A stretch of DNA of 64,000 nucleotides, from assembly GCF_000027005.1 (NCBI RefSeq), contig NC_012963.1, positions 1,984,001 to 2,048,000 on the forward strand, given 5' to 3'. The position numbers and the translations under genes were made by a program. Shown one piece after another: positions 47,599 through 57,443 of the stretch (the stretch's first letter is position 1; every line of letters begins with the position of its first letter). A model generated the notes under the pieces. It made no database searches. It was not told the origin of the DNA and saw only the letters and a program-made list of their open reading frames with translations. The DNA is from Komagataella phaffii GS115 (taxonomy: Eukaryota > Ascomycota > Pichiomycetes > Pichiales > Pichiaceae).

Positions 47599-49248
47599 AT
47601 GTCAGGACCTTACACTAAGATTGACTTAGACAAGGAAGAGCAAGACTTCCAAAACCAAATCAAGGAGATTGAGGAATGGTGGTCTCAGCCACGTTGGGCC
47701 AAGACCAAGCGTATTTACAACGCTGAGGACATTGCAAAGAGAAGATCCTCTTTGTCTTCTGTTCCAGCCAGTAACCAGCAAGCGCAGAAGCTTTTCAAGC
47801 TGTTAGGGGAACACGCCAAGAACGAGACCGCTTCTTTCACCTTCGGAGCTTTGGATCCTATCCACATCACTCAGATGGCTAAGTATTTGGACACGATTTA
47901 CGTTTCCGGATGGCAATGTTCTTCTACTGCATCCACTTCTAACGAACCTTCCCCAGATTTGGCTGACTACCCTATGGACACCGTTCCAAACAAAGTTGAG
48001 CACTTATTCTTCGCTCAATTGTTTCACGACAGAAAGCAAAGAGAAGAGAGATTGTCTGTTTCCAAGCAGGAAAGAGCTAAGTTGCCTTACACTGACTTCT
48101 TGAGACCAATCATTGCCGATGCCGACACTGGACATGGAGGTATCACCGCCATTATCAAGTTGACCAAGATGTTCATCGAGAGAGGTGCAGCTGGTATTCA
48201 TATTGAGGACCAAGCTCCAGGTACCAAGAAGTGTGGACACATGGCCGGTAAGGTCTTAGTCCCCGTTCAAGAGCACATCAACAGATTAGTCGCTATCAGA
48301 ACCTCTGCTGATTTGTTCCAAAGTGACTTGATCGCTGTCGCCAGAACTGACTCTGAAGCTGCTACTCTTTTGACCTCCACTATCGATAAGAGGGATCATT
48401 ACTTCGTCATTGGTGCTACCAACCCAGACATTCCTGACTTGATCGATGTTTTGACCGAGGCTGAATTGCAAGGTAAGTACGGTGCCGAGCTCTCTCAATT
48501 GGAGGCTGACTGGAGTAAGAAAGCTGGCCTGAAATTATACCACGAGGCTGTCTTTGAAGCAATTGACAAGTCATCCTCCGTCAAGGATAAGCAAGCCGCA
48601 AAGGACAAGTTTTCTGCCAAGGTTGGCCCATTGACCGGAACATCCCACAAGGAAGCTGCTAAGTTGGCCAAGGAAATTCTTGGTGAGGAAGTTTTCTTTG
48701 ACTGGGAGGCTCCAAAGGTCAGAGAGGGTTACTACCGTTACCAAGGTGGTACCGAGTGTGCCATCATGAGAGCCAGAGCTTACAGTCCATATGCTGACTT
48801 GGTTTGGATGGAGTCTAAGGTTCCAGACTACCAGCAAGCTGTTGACTTCGCCAAGGGTGTCAAGGACCTTTACCCAGACCAATGGTTGGCCTACAACTTG
48901 TCTCCATCATTCAACTGGAACAAGGCCATGTCTCCTGACGAACAAGAGACTTATATCAAGAGATTGGGTAAATTGGGATACAACTGGCAGTTCATTACTC
49001 TTGCTGGTCTACACACCACTGCTTTGGCTGTTGACAACTTCTCTAGAGATTACCAGAAGATTGGTATGAAGGCTTACGGACAACAAGTCCAGGCTAAGGA
49101 AATTGAGGACGGTGTCGAAATTGTCAAGCACCAGAAATGGTCAGGAGCCGAGTACATTGATGGTCTGTTGAAATTAACCACTGGTGGTTTGAGTTCTACA
49201 GCTGCCATGGGTGCCGGTGTGACTGAAGATCAATTCAAGGACCATTAA
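47599..49248 (+). CDS. ICL1: Isocitrate lyase
   Basis: This enzyme splits isocitrate into glyoxylate and succinate, the first step of the glyoxylate shunt for growth on C2 compounds and fatty acids. The 549 residues match the fungal enzyme (yeast 557). The catalytic cysteine is in [14 protein letters not shown], preceded by DADTGHGG and followed by ARTDSEAA. The start [17 protein letters not shown] fits the family. Codon use is strikingly biased (GGT, GCT, AAG, TTG, GTC), as in strongly expressed genes. The C-terminus is KDH, so there is no canonical peroxisomal PTS1. Confidence 0.97.
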   Translation: MSGPYTKIDLDKEEQDFQNQIKEIEEWWSQPRWAKTKRIYNAEDIAKRRSSLSSVPASNQQAQKLFKLLGEHAKNETASFTFGALDPIHITQMAKYLDTIYVSGWQCSSTASTSNEPSPDLADYPMDTVPNKVEHLFFAQLFHDRKQREERLSVSKQERAKLPYTDFLRPIIADADTGHGGITAIIKLTKMFIERGAAGIHIEDQAPGTKKCGHMAGKVLVPVQEHINRLVAIRTSADLFQSDLIAVARTDSEAATLLTSTIDKRDHYFVIGATNPDIPDLIDVLTEAELQGKYGAELSQLEADWSKKAGLKLYHEAVFEAIDKSSSVKDKQAAKDKFSAKVGPLTGTSHKEAAKLAKEILGEEVFFDWEAPKVREGYYRYQGGTECAIMRARAYSPYADLVWMESKVPDYQQAVDFAKGVKDLYPDQWLAYNLSPSFNWNKAMSPDEQETYIKRLGKLGYNWQFITLAGLHTTALAVDNFSRDYQKIGMKAYGQQVQAKEIEDGVEIVKHQKWSGAEYIDGLLKLTTGGLSSTAAMGAGVTEDQFKDH

Positions 49249-49479
49249 GTAATAGGAGTTCCTAAGTAGTTAAGATAATTGACTGAGTATTTATAGATTT
49301 GTGTGTAGGTAATATCTATGGTGTGCATTCTTACCTTGGTGGGGTGAAGGGGCGGTGAATAAATCAGTTGCGATGAAAGACTTTACAACCTTGTCACCAG
49401 AGGGTGCGGTCTACTGATTACTACAAACGACTTGGATAAAATTTTCAATTCAAAATCAATATAAAAAAAAAACTTAACA

Positions 49480-50271
49480 TCACTGATGTTTCACTAAACT
49501 CTTTAAACGCTCAACCTCAGCTTCCAACTCGCTCTTGCAAATCAGTAACTCCTCAACTTTGTCTTCCAGTTGACTCATTCTCTTCATCTTCTTAGCCCTG
49601 GAACGACGAGCGGCTTCCGTGTTACGGGCACGCTTCATAGAAACAGGATCGTCATCCTTGACCACGATTGGAGCCAAGGGAGAGGAACGCTGTCTTCTAG
49701 TGTAGCCAACAACACCTAAGTGGTCCTTCTTGAAAGAAATCTTTTTCTCCACTGACTTGGGAGAAAGCTTATCCTTAGCGGAAGGATACTCGACGAATTG
49801 TTTAACAGTCAGCTGTTGCTCGTCTCCAGAGGTGGTCTTCAACGAAGGGACTACTGGAGAGGCAGAGGCTGCTGGTGCACGAGAAACGGCTGGAGTGGTA
49901 GCAAGAGTAGTTTCATCTGCAAACAACGAAACCCAGTTGTTTGGATCTTCAGACTCTGGAGATTCAAACATGGGGGAGTTGTCAGCATCAGTAAAGTCTG
50001 TCGACAATACAGAATCCAAAACGGAAGTATGGATCTCCAAAGGAGAAATAGTTCCGACGGATGGTGTCAGCTCAGGATTGACGATTTGAGCGTTTAGCGG
50101 CAAGGCCTCATATTCCTGCTTGATAGCAGGAGCCTTGTTGGCATCATTTCCAACAAAAGAACGAAGCACTGACTCGCCAAGAACCATGGGGATATGGTCC
50201 TGGGTCGACGTCACGGACTGAACGATGTCAAAGTCCATTGCTTGGTCAAAACTGTAAGTACTTGCAGACAT
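49480..50271 (-). CDS. GCN4: Gcn4, bZIP activator of amino-acid biosynthesis
   Basis: Gcn4 activates amino-acid biosynthesis genes under starvation. The 263 residues (yeast 281) end in a bZIP domain: basic region KRARNTEAARRSRAKKMKRM, then leucine zipper LEDKVEELLICKSELEAEVERLKSLV. An activation segment resembling the central acidic domain is SPMFESPESEDPNNWVSLFADE, and an N-terminal acidic region is also present. SP/TP sites near 125-165 could be phosphodegrons, as in yeast Gcn4. The long 5' leader holds four uORFs (see separate entries). It converges with ICL1. Confidence 0.95.
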   Translation of the reverse strand: MSASTYSFDQAMDFDIVQSVTSTQDHIPMVLGESVLRSFVGNDANKAPAIKQEYEALPLNAQIVNPELTPSVGTISPLEIHTSVLDSVLSTDFTDADNSPMFESPESEDPNNWVSLFADETTLATTPAVSRAPAASASPVVPSLKTTSGDEQQLTVKQFVEYPSAKDKLSPKSVEKKISFKKDHLGVVGYTRRQRSSPLAPIVVKDDDPVSMKRARNTEAARRSRAKKMKRMSQLEDKVEELLICKSELEAEVERLKSLVKHQ

Positions 50272-50309
50272 TTTCTTAATGAGAGTATCTATTTCTTTAT
50301 TCTTTAACT

Positions 50310-50357
50310 TTAGGATATAACTTGGTACAATAGGGGGTTTTTCAAATGGAACATCAT
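50310..50357 (-). promoter_or_regulatory. GCN4 uORF4 (15 codons)
   Basis: It begins ATG ATG TTC CAT TTG and ends TAA, encoding 15 residues. The stop lies 38 nt before the GCN4 ATG, much closer than in yeast. By position it should be the inhibitory uORF. Confidence 0.65.
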
Positions 50358-50372
50358 TATGGGAGGATGATC

Positions 50373-50381
50373 TTAATTCAT
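50373..50381 (-). promoter_or_regulatory. GCN4 uORF3 (Met-Asn-stop)
   Basis: ATG AAT TAA, a two-codon uORF beginning inside the stop of uORF2, 110 nt upstream of GCN4. Confidence 0.65.
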
Positions 50382-50395
50382 TACGAACACAACAT
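50381..50395 (-). promoter_or_regulatory. GCN4 uORF2 (Met-Leu-Cys-Ser-stop)
   Basis: ATG TTG TGT TCG TAA, 124 nt upstream of the GCN4 ATG. Its stop codon overlaps the next start in a TAATG, so ribosomes ending here could restart at once on uORF3. Confidence 0.65.
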
Positions 50396-50565
50396 TTTCA
50401 ACAAAAATATGGGGTATTCCTTAATTTCTTTTAACAAAAAAATTTAGAATATTTTAACAACACAATTTTCAATAAAAAGCTTAACTTTAATTATTAAAAA
50501 GGAAAAAATTTATATTTTTTACTTTCTTTTCTTTTAACTTTTCTTATCTTTTTTAACTTATAAAT

Positions 50566-50577
50566 TTAACACGACAT
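50566..50577 (-). promoter_or_regulatory. GCN4 uORF1 (Met-Ser-Cys-stop)
   Basis: ATG TCG TGT TAA, 306 nt upstream of the GCN4 ATG. It nearly repeats the yeast uORF1 peptide (Met-Ala-Cys), the element that permits reinitiation in yeast. The flanks are A/T-rich, also as in yeast. Confidence 0.75.
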
Positions 50578-50850
50578 GATTAACAACAGATTTCACGGCA
50601 ATAACTGGGGATACAAAATAGAACAAATATAAATTGAGGTATTGGAGTAGTTTGTGTTGTGTTGTTTGGTTGAGGGAAAGAGAAAAAGGAGAAAATTTTG
50701 GGAAGGGAACGAAGTATTTATATTGGAGTGCGTGGGGTGAAAATTTTGAAAAATCTGAATTCCAGTCTAACCCGAAATTAAAAATTGAGTATGACTCTTT
50801 TTTTCAGGGAGCGCGGCAATCTCATTGGCCAGAGGATTATGCATAAGATA

Positions 50851-51251
50851 GCGGGAACAATTGATTTACGATTAGAGGGGGGGAAGGATTAATAAGTATT
50901 GAATAAATATGGTATTGTCAGTAGGGTTTTTGATGAACCAAAGAGGGTATGGTGTATATGCTACTACTGTTTGACTGTGTGGTTTGGTCTGCATGGAAAT
51001 GCGGTAAATCTGGTGGATCTCGGATTGGTTTGGGTTACTGAGGGGCGGGTATAGTCATGTGACCAAATCCCGCCTAAACCTGAATTGAGATGGTCCGTAG
51101 CGGGATTTTTCGTCCAAATGAAGAATGGAGACCTGGAATCTCTAGCCCTAGGCGGAACAAGAGTTGCCACGTGGCTGGGCGCCAGTGGAAAGCTTCCATG
51201 TCCCTGTCAAAAACATGTCGGTAATTGATTGACATGCACATATCTCGGTGA
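50851..51251. other. Intergenic sequence between GCN4 promoter and cytochrome b5 3' end
   Basis: About 400 bp. It contains G-rich runs (GAGGGGGGGAAGG near 50876-50887) and no recognised gene. Minus-strand frames at 50964-51304 overlap the 3' end of the cytochrome b5 gene and look accidental. Confidence 0.35.
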
Positions 51252-51731
51252 TCACAATTTTCGGAACTGAATATAAAGGTATCCAAGCAAACTAATAACA
51301 GCAAACCATGCCAGGAACGCTGTACGACTCATGAACTTGATAACTTCTGTGCTGTCAACAAATTCCTTTTCTGGCTTCGAGGTTGCTCTCTCGTAAATTG
51401 GTGCCTTCAGCCGTCTCTTCTTTTTGTAGTTCAATTTTTCTAGTCTTTGAATGTCCTCGGGTGCCAGGTCACCAACGTAAAGATCCTCCATCATTTCCCA
51501 CGCAAAATGAGAGTGGCTTACATCCTCAAACGCCAAAGTGGCGTCTACGCCAGCGCAATCGAAAAGGACTTCGGATCCGCCAGGATGTGAATTCAAAATC
51601 GGGGACACATTATACACCTTATTGTGCACAATCATCCACATATCGTCTGCGCTCATGTGTTTGGATACTTCCTTCAATTTGTATGTGCGACTTGGCGTCC
51701 TCTCTGGTACGCATTTTCGGGAGCTATCCAT
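51252..51731 (-). CDS. CYB5: Cytochrome b5, tail-anchored
   Basis: Cytochrome b5 donates electrons to desaturases, hydroxylases and sterol enzymes on the ER. The haem-binding histidines are visible in HPGG (about residue 49) and SHSH (about 73). A basic linker (NYKKKRRLK) leads to one C-terminal membrane helix (RTAFLAWFAVISLLGYLYIQF) and a short tail, so it is tail-anchored. At 159 residues it is longer than yeast Cyb5 (120), mostly from the linker; it might be a cytochrome b5-like paralogue rather than the main Cyb5. Confidence 0.85.
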   Translation of the reverse strand: MDSSRKCVPERTPSRTYKLKEVSKHMSADDMWMIVHNKVYNVSPILNSHPGGSEVLFDCAGVDATLAFEDVSHSHFAWEMMEDLYVGDLAPEDIQRLEKLNYKKKRRLKAPIYERATSKPEKEFVDSTEVIKFMSRTAFLAWFAVISLLGYLYIQFRKL

Positions 51732-51971
51732 AGTTTACCGGCAACCTTCCACCTTCATAGACTCCAAGGGGTCTTGGGTTGTAGTTAAGTTAAAAAGTTT
51801 GAAACGAATTCGCGCGCAAAATAATGATAATACGCCAGCGCGCGACTTCAGTTGCACCCAAAAAACCCATCTAACACAACCGAGGATAAACGAGCGATCT
51901 CAATATACCTGGCCCTCTACAACTCGGCATTTAATATTCACTCACACACGCACGCGTTCTTTCCTTCGACA
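51732..51971. promoter_or_regulatory. Divergent promoter, cytochrome b5 / ArfGAP
   Basis: 240 bp with GCGCGC-type stretches (TTCGCGCGCAAAATAATG and CCAGCGCGCGAC), which resemble MCB/SCB-like CGCG cores but are not full matches. Confidence 0.3.
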
Positions 51972-52784
51972 ATGAGTAGCGTGAAATATGGAACCCGCAA
52001 AGTTGACAGCGAGAAACACCAGCAGATCCTGAAAGCTCTTTTGAAAGACCCAGCAAATAAACATTGCGCCGACTGTAAGGTAGCATCTCACCCGAGATGG
52101 GCATCCTGGAACTTGGGAGTTTTCATTTGCATCAAGTGTTCAGGTGTTCATAGAAGTATGGGAACACACATATCCAAGGTCAAATCAGTGGATCTGGACG
52201 TTTGGACTGAAGAACAGCTCCGATCAATGTGTAAGTGGGGCAATGCAAAGGGTAATGCTTACTGGGAAGCAAGTCTGCCAGACAATTATATCCCCAACGA
52301 GGGCAAGATGGCTAACTTCATTCGCACAAAGTACGAAATGAAGAAGTGGACAGCCTCCAAAGAGCTCCCTGACCCAGCATCCATTTCTGTTGTCAAAAAA
52401 ACAGTCGTTGAACCATCATCAAAACCATCCTCTCAGACTCAAATCAGCGCAAGCACGCAACAACCGACTCTTGTTTCCAGACCTGAGCCCAAAAAGAGCA
52501 ATTCAAGATCATTATTAGACTTAGATTTCGGCTCTAAAAGTTCTTCTTCAACTTCCATTTTGAGCCAACCACCTCCTCAGGACAGTTCCCGGCCAGACCT
52601 GAAAAAGTCTATCCTCTCCCTATATTCCACCCCAACATCCTCTCAAACATTCAGTCCTACGCCACCTCATGCGTCCAATTCCAGTCAAAGCTTTACCCAG
52701 CAACTCCAGCCATCGCCAACTACATCACAGCCCGTTAATTCGAACGCTTTGGACAGTGACCTTTTCAAAAATGTCTGGAGCTGA
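51972..52784 (+). CDS. AGE2: ArfGAP of the Age2 type
   Basis: Age2 stimulates GTP hydrolysis by Arf1 at the trans-Golgi. The ATG at 51972 gives 270 residues (yeast Age2 298); upstream open sequence to 51852 has no ATG. The ArfGAP zinc finger occupies the first 120 residues: CADC, then WASWNLGVFICIKCSGVHRSMG with the arginine finger, then VDLDVWT and NAYWEASLP. The C-terminal half is Ser/Pro/Gln-rich and poorly ordered. A C-terminal PTS-like or membrane segment is absent. Confidence 0.88.
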   Translation: MSSVKYGTRKVDSEKHQQILKALLKDPANKHCADCKVASHPRWASWNLGVFICIKCSGVHRSMGTHISKVKSVDLDVWTEEQLRSMCKWGNAKGNAYWEASLPDNYIPNEGKMANFIRTKYEMKKWTASKELPDPASISVVKKTVVEPSSKPSSQTQISASTQQPTLVSRPEPKKSNSRSLLDLDFGSKSSSSTSILSQPPPQDSSRPDLKKSILSLYSTPTSSQTFSPTPPHASNSSQSFTQQLQPSPTTSQPVNSNALDSDLFKNVWS

Positions 52785-53156
52785 TTAGATAAGCTATAAC
52801 CGTAGATAGTAATTTCGTTTTCCGCCATAGTAAACCGAACCATCAGGTACTAAGCGCGCCTGACTCGCACGATGTCCGATATGGATAGCATTCAGGTGCA
52901 ACTAGATCTGATCGGTTGGTGCACTACAATATTTAACCTTCCTAGAAAAAGGAATACCTGATCTACGATTAATCCCCGACATATTGGCTGTTAAGGGACC
53001 ATATTGACTGAAAAAAAGACTGGAGCTTGGTATATCAGACCCTCTAGCCATATATCAAATTAATTAAAAAACTTTTGGTGAAGATTTGGCACATTTTAGT
53101 CCTTTTTTCTTTCATTTTCTGAGTAGTGGAGCATTTGTGTGGTTTCTTTTACTCAA
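52785..53156. promoter_or_regulatory. UBP8 promoter region and AGE2 3' flank
   Basis: 372 bp between tandem plus-strand genes. No RNA gene was recognised. Confidence 0.35.
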
Positions 53157-54724
53157 ATGACATCTACTGTTAAGAAAACGCTTGAAGAAGCCAAATTTTC
53201 TCCTCCAGTTTTTGATTCGTGTCCTCATTTGAAGCAGATTTTGACCTCCAATGCAAAGGACACCGTATACCGTAACTATGGGCTTGCTGTCAACGTTGCC
53301 CTCGCATTGAAGCTCCGAAATGGAAATATTCCCCTATATAAGACGTCAGACGGATCCAAAGTTGAATATAAAAAGCTGGCAAGGTTGAGAAACAAAGCGG
53401 TGCGATGTCGTGAGTGCTTGGAAAGCTTATCATGTACATATTTCTGCTTGCAGTGCTCACATGTTGGATGTTGGAAAAACGGCCATGCATCGGCCCACAC
53501 TAAGAGTACGGGGCATGTTTTTGGCATTGACTCGCAAACTGGTTACATTTTCTGTTTTCGATGTGGTGATTATGTTGGAGATCAAAGGTTGGAGTTTATT
53601 AGACAAAGTAAACGTAAGTTGTGTTCAAGGAGGGAATTGAGACTAGATTATACATGTACTAACGATAGACAGAAGGTGAAAGGACTGAACCAATAATGAA
53701 CAATTTGGGTACAGAAACGATAATTGATGGTTCCAGACCGCCTTCCTTGAAAGCATCTACAGGCTTGAGAGGCTTCATTAATATGGGCGCAACTTGTTTT
53801 ATGAGCTCAATTGTGCAAACTATTGTTCATAATCCCTTTGTCCGTGATTACTTTTTGAGTGGATATCATGCCAAATGTACCAAAAAAATGGATACATGCA
53901 TCACATGTTGCATTGACGAAATTTTCAAAGTGTTCTATGGAACAGATGAAACGAAAGGCTATGGTCCTACTGCTCTCTTGACGGCTGCATGGAGAGTTAA
54001 GAATTCACTGGCAGGTTATTCTGAGCAAGACGCACATGAGTTTTGGCAGTTTTTGCTAGACGAAATTCATAAATCTGATACCGAACTACATCCCGAACTT
54101 GATGATACTTCAACTTGTCGTTGTATTACCCATAAAACTTTTGCAGGCCAACTGCAAAGCACAGTGACATGCGAAAAATGCCTTCATAGCAAAAATACTG
54201 TCGATCCAATGTTGGACCTATCACTTGAAATTGCTAAGATTTCTAAAGACAAAGTTACCTTGAATGACTGCTTGGATCTGTTCACCAGTAAAGAGAAATT
54301 GGATTCGATGACTATATGTAGTCATTGCAAGAAAGAAACTACAAGGACAAAGCAGCTGCTGGTGAGAAAGCTGCCTCCTATTCTGGCATTCCAGCTTAAA
54401 AGGTTTGAACATTCAGCATCTTCATCTACCAAGATTGAAACTCATGTGGGATTCCCATTATTCCTAGACATGGAACCATACACTGTTTCAGAGACTCTCA
54501 ACTCGAATGAGCAAGGAAGGGCATCTTGGGGTCTTATGACATATCAGCTTTTTGCAATAGTAATACATATTGGAAGCGTCAACACAGGTCATTACATTTG
54601 CATTATCAAGAATCGAGATGGAAATTGGTTCAAGTTTGACGACTCAAGAATTACTCTTGTGAGTCAAGACTACGTTTCAAAAAGTAACGCCTATTTGCTG
54701 TACTACATCTTATGCCAAGCATAA
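53157..54724 (+). CDS. UBP8: Ubp8, SAGA deubiquitinase (two exons)
   Basis: Ubp8 removes ubiquitin from histone H2B as part of the SAGA DUB module (with Sgf11, Sus1, Sgf73). I read exons 53157-53613 and 53673-54724, giving 502 residues (yeast 471). Exon 1 carries the zinc-finger UBP domain (CPHL, then CRECLESLSCTYFCLQCSHVGCW, TGHVF and FCFRCGDYV). Exon 2 carries the protease: Cys box GFINMGATCFMSSIVQ, HEFWQFLLDEIH, zinc pairs CEKC and CSHC, and His box NTGHYICIIKN with WFKFDD. Unspliced, the two halves lie in different frames. The ATG at 53157 is the first in the frame. It converges with PLP2. Confidence 0.93.
53614..53672 (+). other. Intron in UBP8 (59 nt)
   Basis: The donor is GTAAGT at 53614, the branch point TACTAAC at 53657-53663, and the acceptor CAG ends at 53672. 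An earlier TAG (53668) leaves the wrong frame. The join makes a Gln codon split after its first base. Confidence 0.92.
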
Positions 54725-54802
54725 GTAAACTGATGAAAACTAAGTATGAAAACAAAAATAGGCACACCAAACCGTTCATTACTTCTTCTCATTTCAAGTT
54801 TA

Positions 54803-55567
54803 TTAATCATAGAAATCATCATCTTCTTCGCTATCGTATGCTTTAGATTTGATTGATTTGCCCTGAAATCTGATTTTTCTATTTTCAGAGCTTTCTTCGT
54901 CTTCATTATTTATCAGTAATCGTCTATCATGTTCATCCACAGCTCCAATAGAAACCAAAATCCTTTCCAAGTCTTCAACCTTTGTATCATTTCCTCCCAA
55001 CTGCGTTAGCGTTATGAATTGCTTGACCACATCCCCGTTATGATAAATCAAAATTGTTGGACAGTTACCGTCTGGATAATTTTCAACAGCTCTGTTGGCA
55101 GGGATTTCGCAGAATTTGATTTCTTTAAATTTAGATGACAAAGTGACCATTAATGCTGACAACAAACGAGATTGTAGGGCACTTTGAAGTGTCATGTGAA
55201 GGAATACAAACGCTGTTTTTGAGGTTTCAGTGACTTCCTTTTGATATTCCGGTTTAGATATAGGATATACTGAACCGAACAAAGACTTATCGTTCAACTT
55301 TTGTATTTCTGCCATTCTTTTCTTTTTGTATTCCTCCAGAAACTCCTCGTCTTCTTCGTCTTCCAGTGCAGCTAATTCATCTAAATCTTTGTGTTCTAGT
55401 CTATTAGCGTGCTGTTTCTCCACAGCTTCGGACAGCGCTTTCTCCAATTCCTCCGTTGGGTCTGGCTCTTTTTCTGGTATGATTCCATGAGATCTCAAAA
55501 TATCATTCCACTCAGTATCCTCAGTAGGATCCACTTCTACCTGGACTTTGAGGTTGTTTGGGTCCAT
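54803..55567 (-). CDS. PLP2: Phosducin-like protein Plp2
   Basis: Plp2 assists the chaperonin CCT in folding actin and tubulin and is essential in yeast. The 254 residues (yeast 286) show VDPTEDTEWNDILRSHGIIPE, a conserved N-terminal helix, an acidic helix region, and a thioredoxin-like domain with FCEIPANRAVENYPDGNCPTILIY. The end is acidic (YDSEEDDDFYD). It is divergent from CWC22, 148 bp away. Confidence 0.92.
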   Translation of the reverse strand: MDPNNLKVQVEVDPTEDTEWNDILRSHGIIPEKEPDPTEELEKALSEAVEKQHANRLEHKDLDELAALEDEEDEEFLEEYKKKRMAEIQKLNDKSLFGSVYPISKPEYQKEVTETSKTAFVFLHMTLQSALQSRLLSALMVTLSSKFKEIKFCEIPANRAVENYPDGNCPTILIYHNGDVVKQFITLTQLGGNDTKVEDLERILVSIGAVDEHDRRLLINNEDEESSENRKIRFQGKSIKSKAYDSEEDDDFYD

Positions 55568-55715
55568 TATGTCCGAAGGTAGTTAAAGTAATCGATGAAG
55601 TGCTCCTTTTTGATATTTTAGTTAGACTAGATATTTCTCGAATTGATGAAACATCCGACATCAAGTATCAAATTAAACTCCAGTATTCCAACTATATTTT
55701 CGATTGTTAGTCTTA

Positions 55716-57431
55716 ATGACGTCAAAAGAACGGCACAACCAAGTATCGGAGATTCTGAACAGTGGGAAGTATATAACCCCTGCTAGGAAACGGGAACTAC
55801 TGAAGAATTTGAGCGCAGACTCAACGTCTGAAGAGTATCAGCTGGTTCAATGGGATAAACTTGTAAGGTCCATTAATGGGGCCATCAACAGGGTCAGCAT
55901 ACACAATATTAAGGGAATAATAATAGAACTATTTCAGCTGAATTTGCTGAGAGGCCGTGGAGTCCTTGTCAAGAGTGTCTTAAAGTCACAGACAGCGGCG
56001 CCAGCTTTTACCAATGTCTATAGCAGTTTGATAGCGGTACTAAACTCCAAAATCCCAGAGATTGGCAAACTCTTGATAGAAAGATTGATAGTTCAATTTC
56101 AAAATTCCTTTCTGAATAACGAGAAGGCGAAATGTTTTGCTGCTGTTACATTTATTGCCCACTTGGTCGTTCAGAATGTTGCTCATGAAATCATTGCACT
56201 ACAGCTGATGTTCCTTCTGCTAGAAAACCCGACGGACGACTCTCTGGATATTGCATGCACACTAATGACTGAAGTTGGTGCTTACCTGGAAGAGAACGCT
56301 GTTTCTGCTACTTACTCTATTTTTGAAAGGATAAGAAATGTCTTGCAAGAGGGGCTAGTAAGCAAAAAGACACAATATAAAATAGAGATATTATTGAAAT
56401 TGAGAAGGAACAAATTTGAAGGGCATTCTGGAATTCTAAAGGAATTAGATTTAGTAGAGGATGAAGACCAGATAACTCACACCATTGGGCTGGATGACAA
56501 ATGTGATGAAGAATTGAATTTGAATGTCTTTCACTATGAACGTAACTACGATGAGTTGGATGAAAAATACAACTTGATAAAACTACAAATCTTGGGTGAT
56601 GATGATGAAGACGAGGTTGATAGTTCATCTGACAGTGATGAAGAAGAGGAAGAGGAAGAGGGAGAGGAACAAGAAGAAGTAGAGCAAAAACAAGAACAAG
56701 ATGAAGAACGAAAGGATCAAAACACCATTAAAAATCAATTAACCGACCTTACTGCAGCAAATCTCGTTGAATTTCAGAAGAACGTGTATCTTACAATGAT
56801 GTCAAGTATGAGTGCTGATGAAGCGGTTCACAAATTACTCAAGTTACCAGCTGTCAGCGACAAATCCCCAGAACTACAATTAATAAACATCATAGTCAAA
56901 GGGTGTGCTCAAGAGAAAACCTACTCCAAGTTTTATGGTCTTGTAGGTGAGAAGCTTTGTTCATACAGTAATATTTGGCATAAATCTTTCAAAGAGGCAT
57001 TTAAAAACTCTTACCACACACTTTCAGAATTAGAACTAAAGCATATTAGAAATGTAGGTAAATTTTGGGGTCATCTGTTTGCGAGTGATCGATTGGGATG
57101 GGAAATTTGGGAAATTGTTACTCTAACAGAAAGTGAAACTACTCCCTTTAGCAGAGTCTTCCTGAAATTTCTCTTCCAGGAGTTGGTTGGCGAATTGGGT
57201 GTCAAGAAGGTTCAAGAAAGGTTGCACGAGGATTACATTCAACCCTATATTAGAGGCATTTTCCCCACTAGTGACCAGGAGCACTTGAGATTTTCTATTA
57301 ATTTCTTCACATCCATAGGGTTAGGAGTCCTCACTGAAGAGATGAGGATAATTCTTCAAACTACACCCCAAGAGATCGAATTAGGACACAGGTCGCCATC
57401 ACCTTCGAATTCTAAAAGACTGAAAATTTAA
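55716..57431 (+). CDS. CWC22: Cwc22, spliceosome factor with MIF4G and MA3 domains
   Basis: Cwc22 helps Prp2 remodel the spliceosome before the first step of splicing. The ATG at 55716 gives 571 residues (yeast 577). The N-terminal MIF4G domain (about 20-215) includes WDKLVRSINGAINRVSIHNIK and LNLLRGRGVLVKSVLKSQ; an acidic stretch (DDDEDEVDSSSDSDEEEEEE) separates it from the MA3 domain (about 345-530; LTMMSSMSADEAVHKLLKL). The genome's several introns give this splicing factor substrate nearby. Its stop is 12 bp from the convergent ENP2 stop. Confidence 0.93.
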   Translation: MTSKERHNQVSEILNSGKYITPARKRELLKNLSADSTSEEYQLVQWDKLVRSINGAINRVSIHNIKGIIIELFQLNLLRGRGVLVKSVLKSQTAAPAFTNVYSSLIAVLNSKIPEIGKLLIERLIVQFQNSFLNNEKAKCFAAVTFIAHLVVQNVAHEIIALQLMFLLLENPTDDSLDIACTLMTEVGAYLEENAVSATYSIFERIRNVLQEGLVSKKTQYKIEILLKLRRNKFEGHSGILKELDLVEDEDQITHTIGLDDKCDEELNLNVFHYERNYDELDEKYNLIKLQILGDDDEDEVDSSSDSDEEEEEEEGEEQEEVEQKQEQDEERKDQNTIKNQLTDLTAANLVEFQKNVYLTMMSSMSADEAVHKLLKLPAVSDKSPELQLINIIVKGCAQEKTYSKFYGLVGEKLCSYSNIWHKSFKEAFKNSYHTLSELELKHIRNVGKFWGHLFASDRLGWEIWEIVTLTESETTPFSRVFLKFLFQELVGELGVKKVQERLHEDYIQPYIRGIFPTSDQEHLRFSINFFTSIGLGVLTEEMRIILQTTPQEIELGHRSPSPSNSKRLKI

Positions 57432-57443
57432 TACTAACTAATT

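Larger units (their letters stand above)
50272..50850 (-). promoter_or_regulatory. GCN4 5' leader and proximal promoter
   Basis: On the minus strand, only four clusters of ATG occur between 50272 and 50577, all opening short uORFs (50566-50577, 50381-50395, 50373-50381, 50310-50357). None is found between 50578 and 50822. TATAAATA at 50715-50722 (minus strand) lies about 140 nt upstream of the first uORF, so all four should be on the mRNA. The leader is A/T-rich with low structure potential, as expected for scanning control. TGACTC, a Gcn4 half-site, lies at 50792-50797. Confidence 0.75.
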
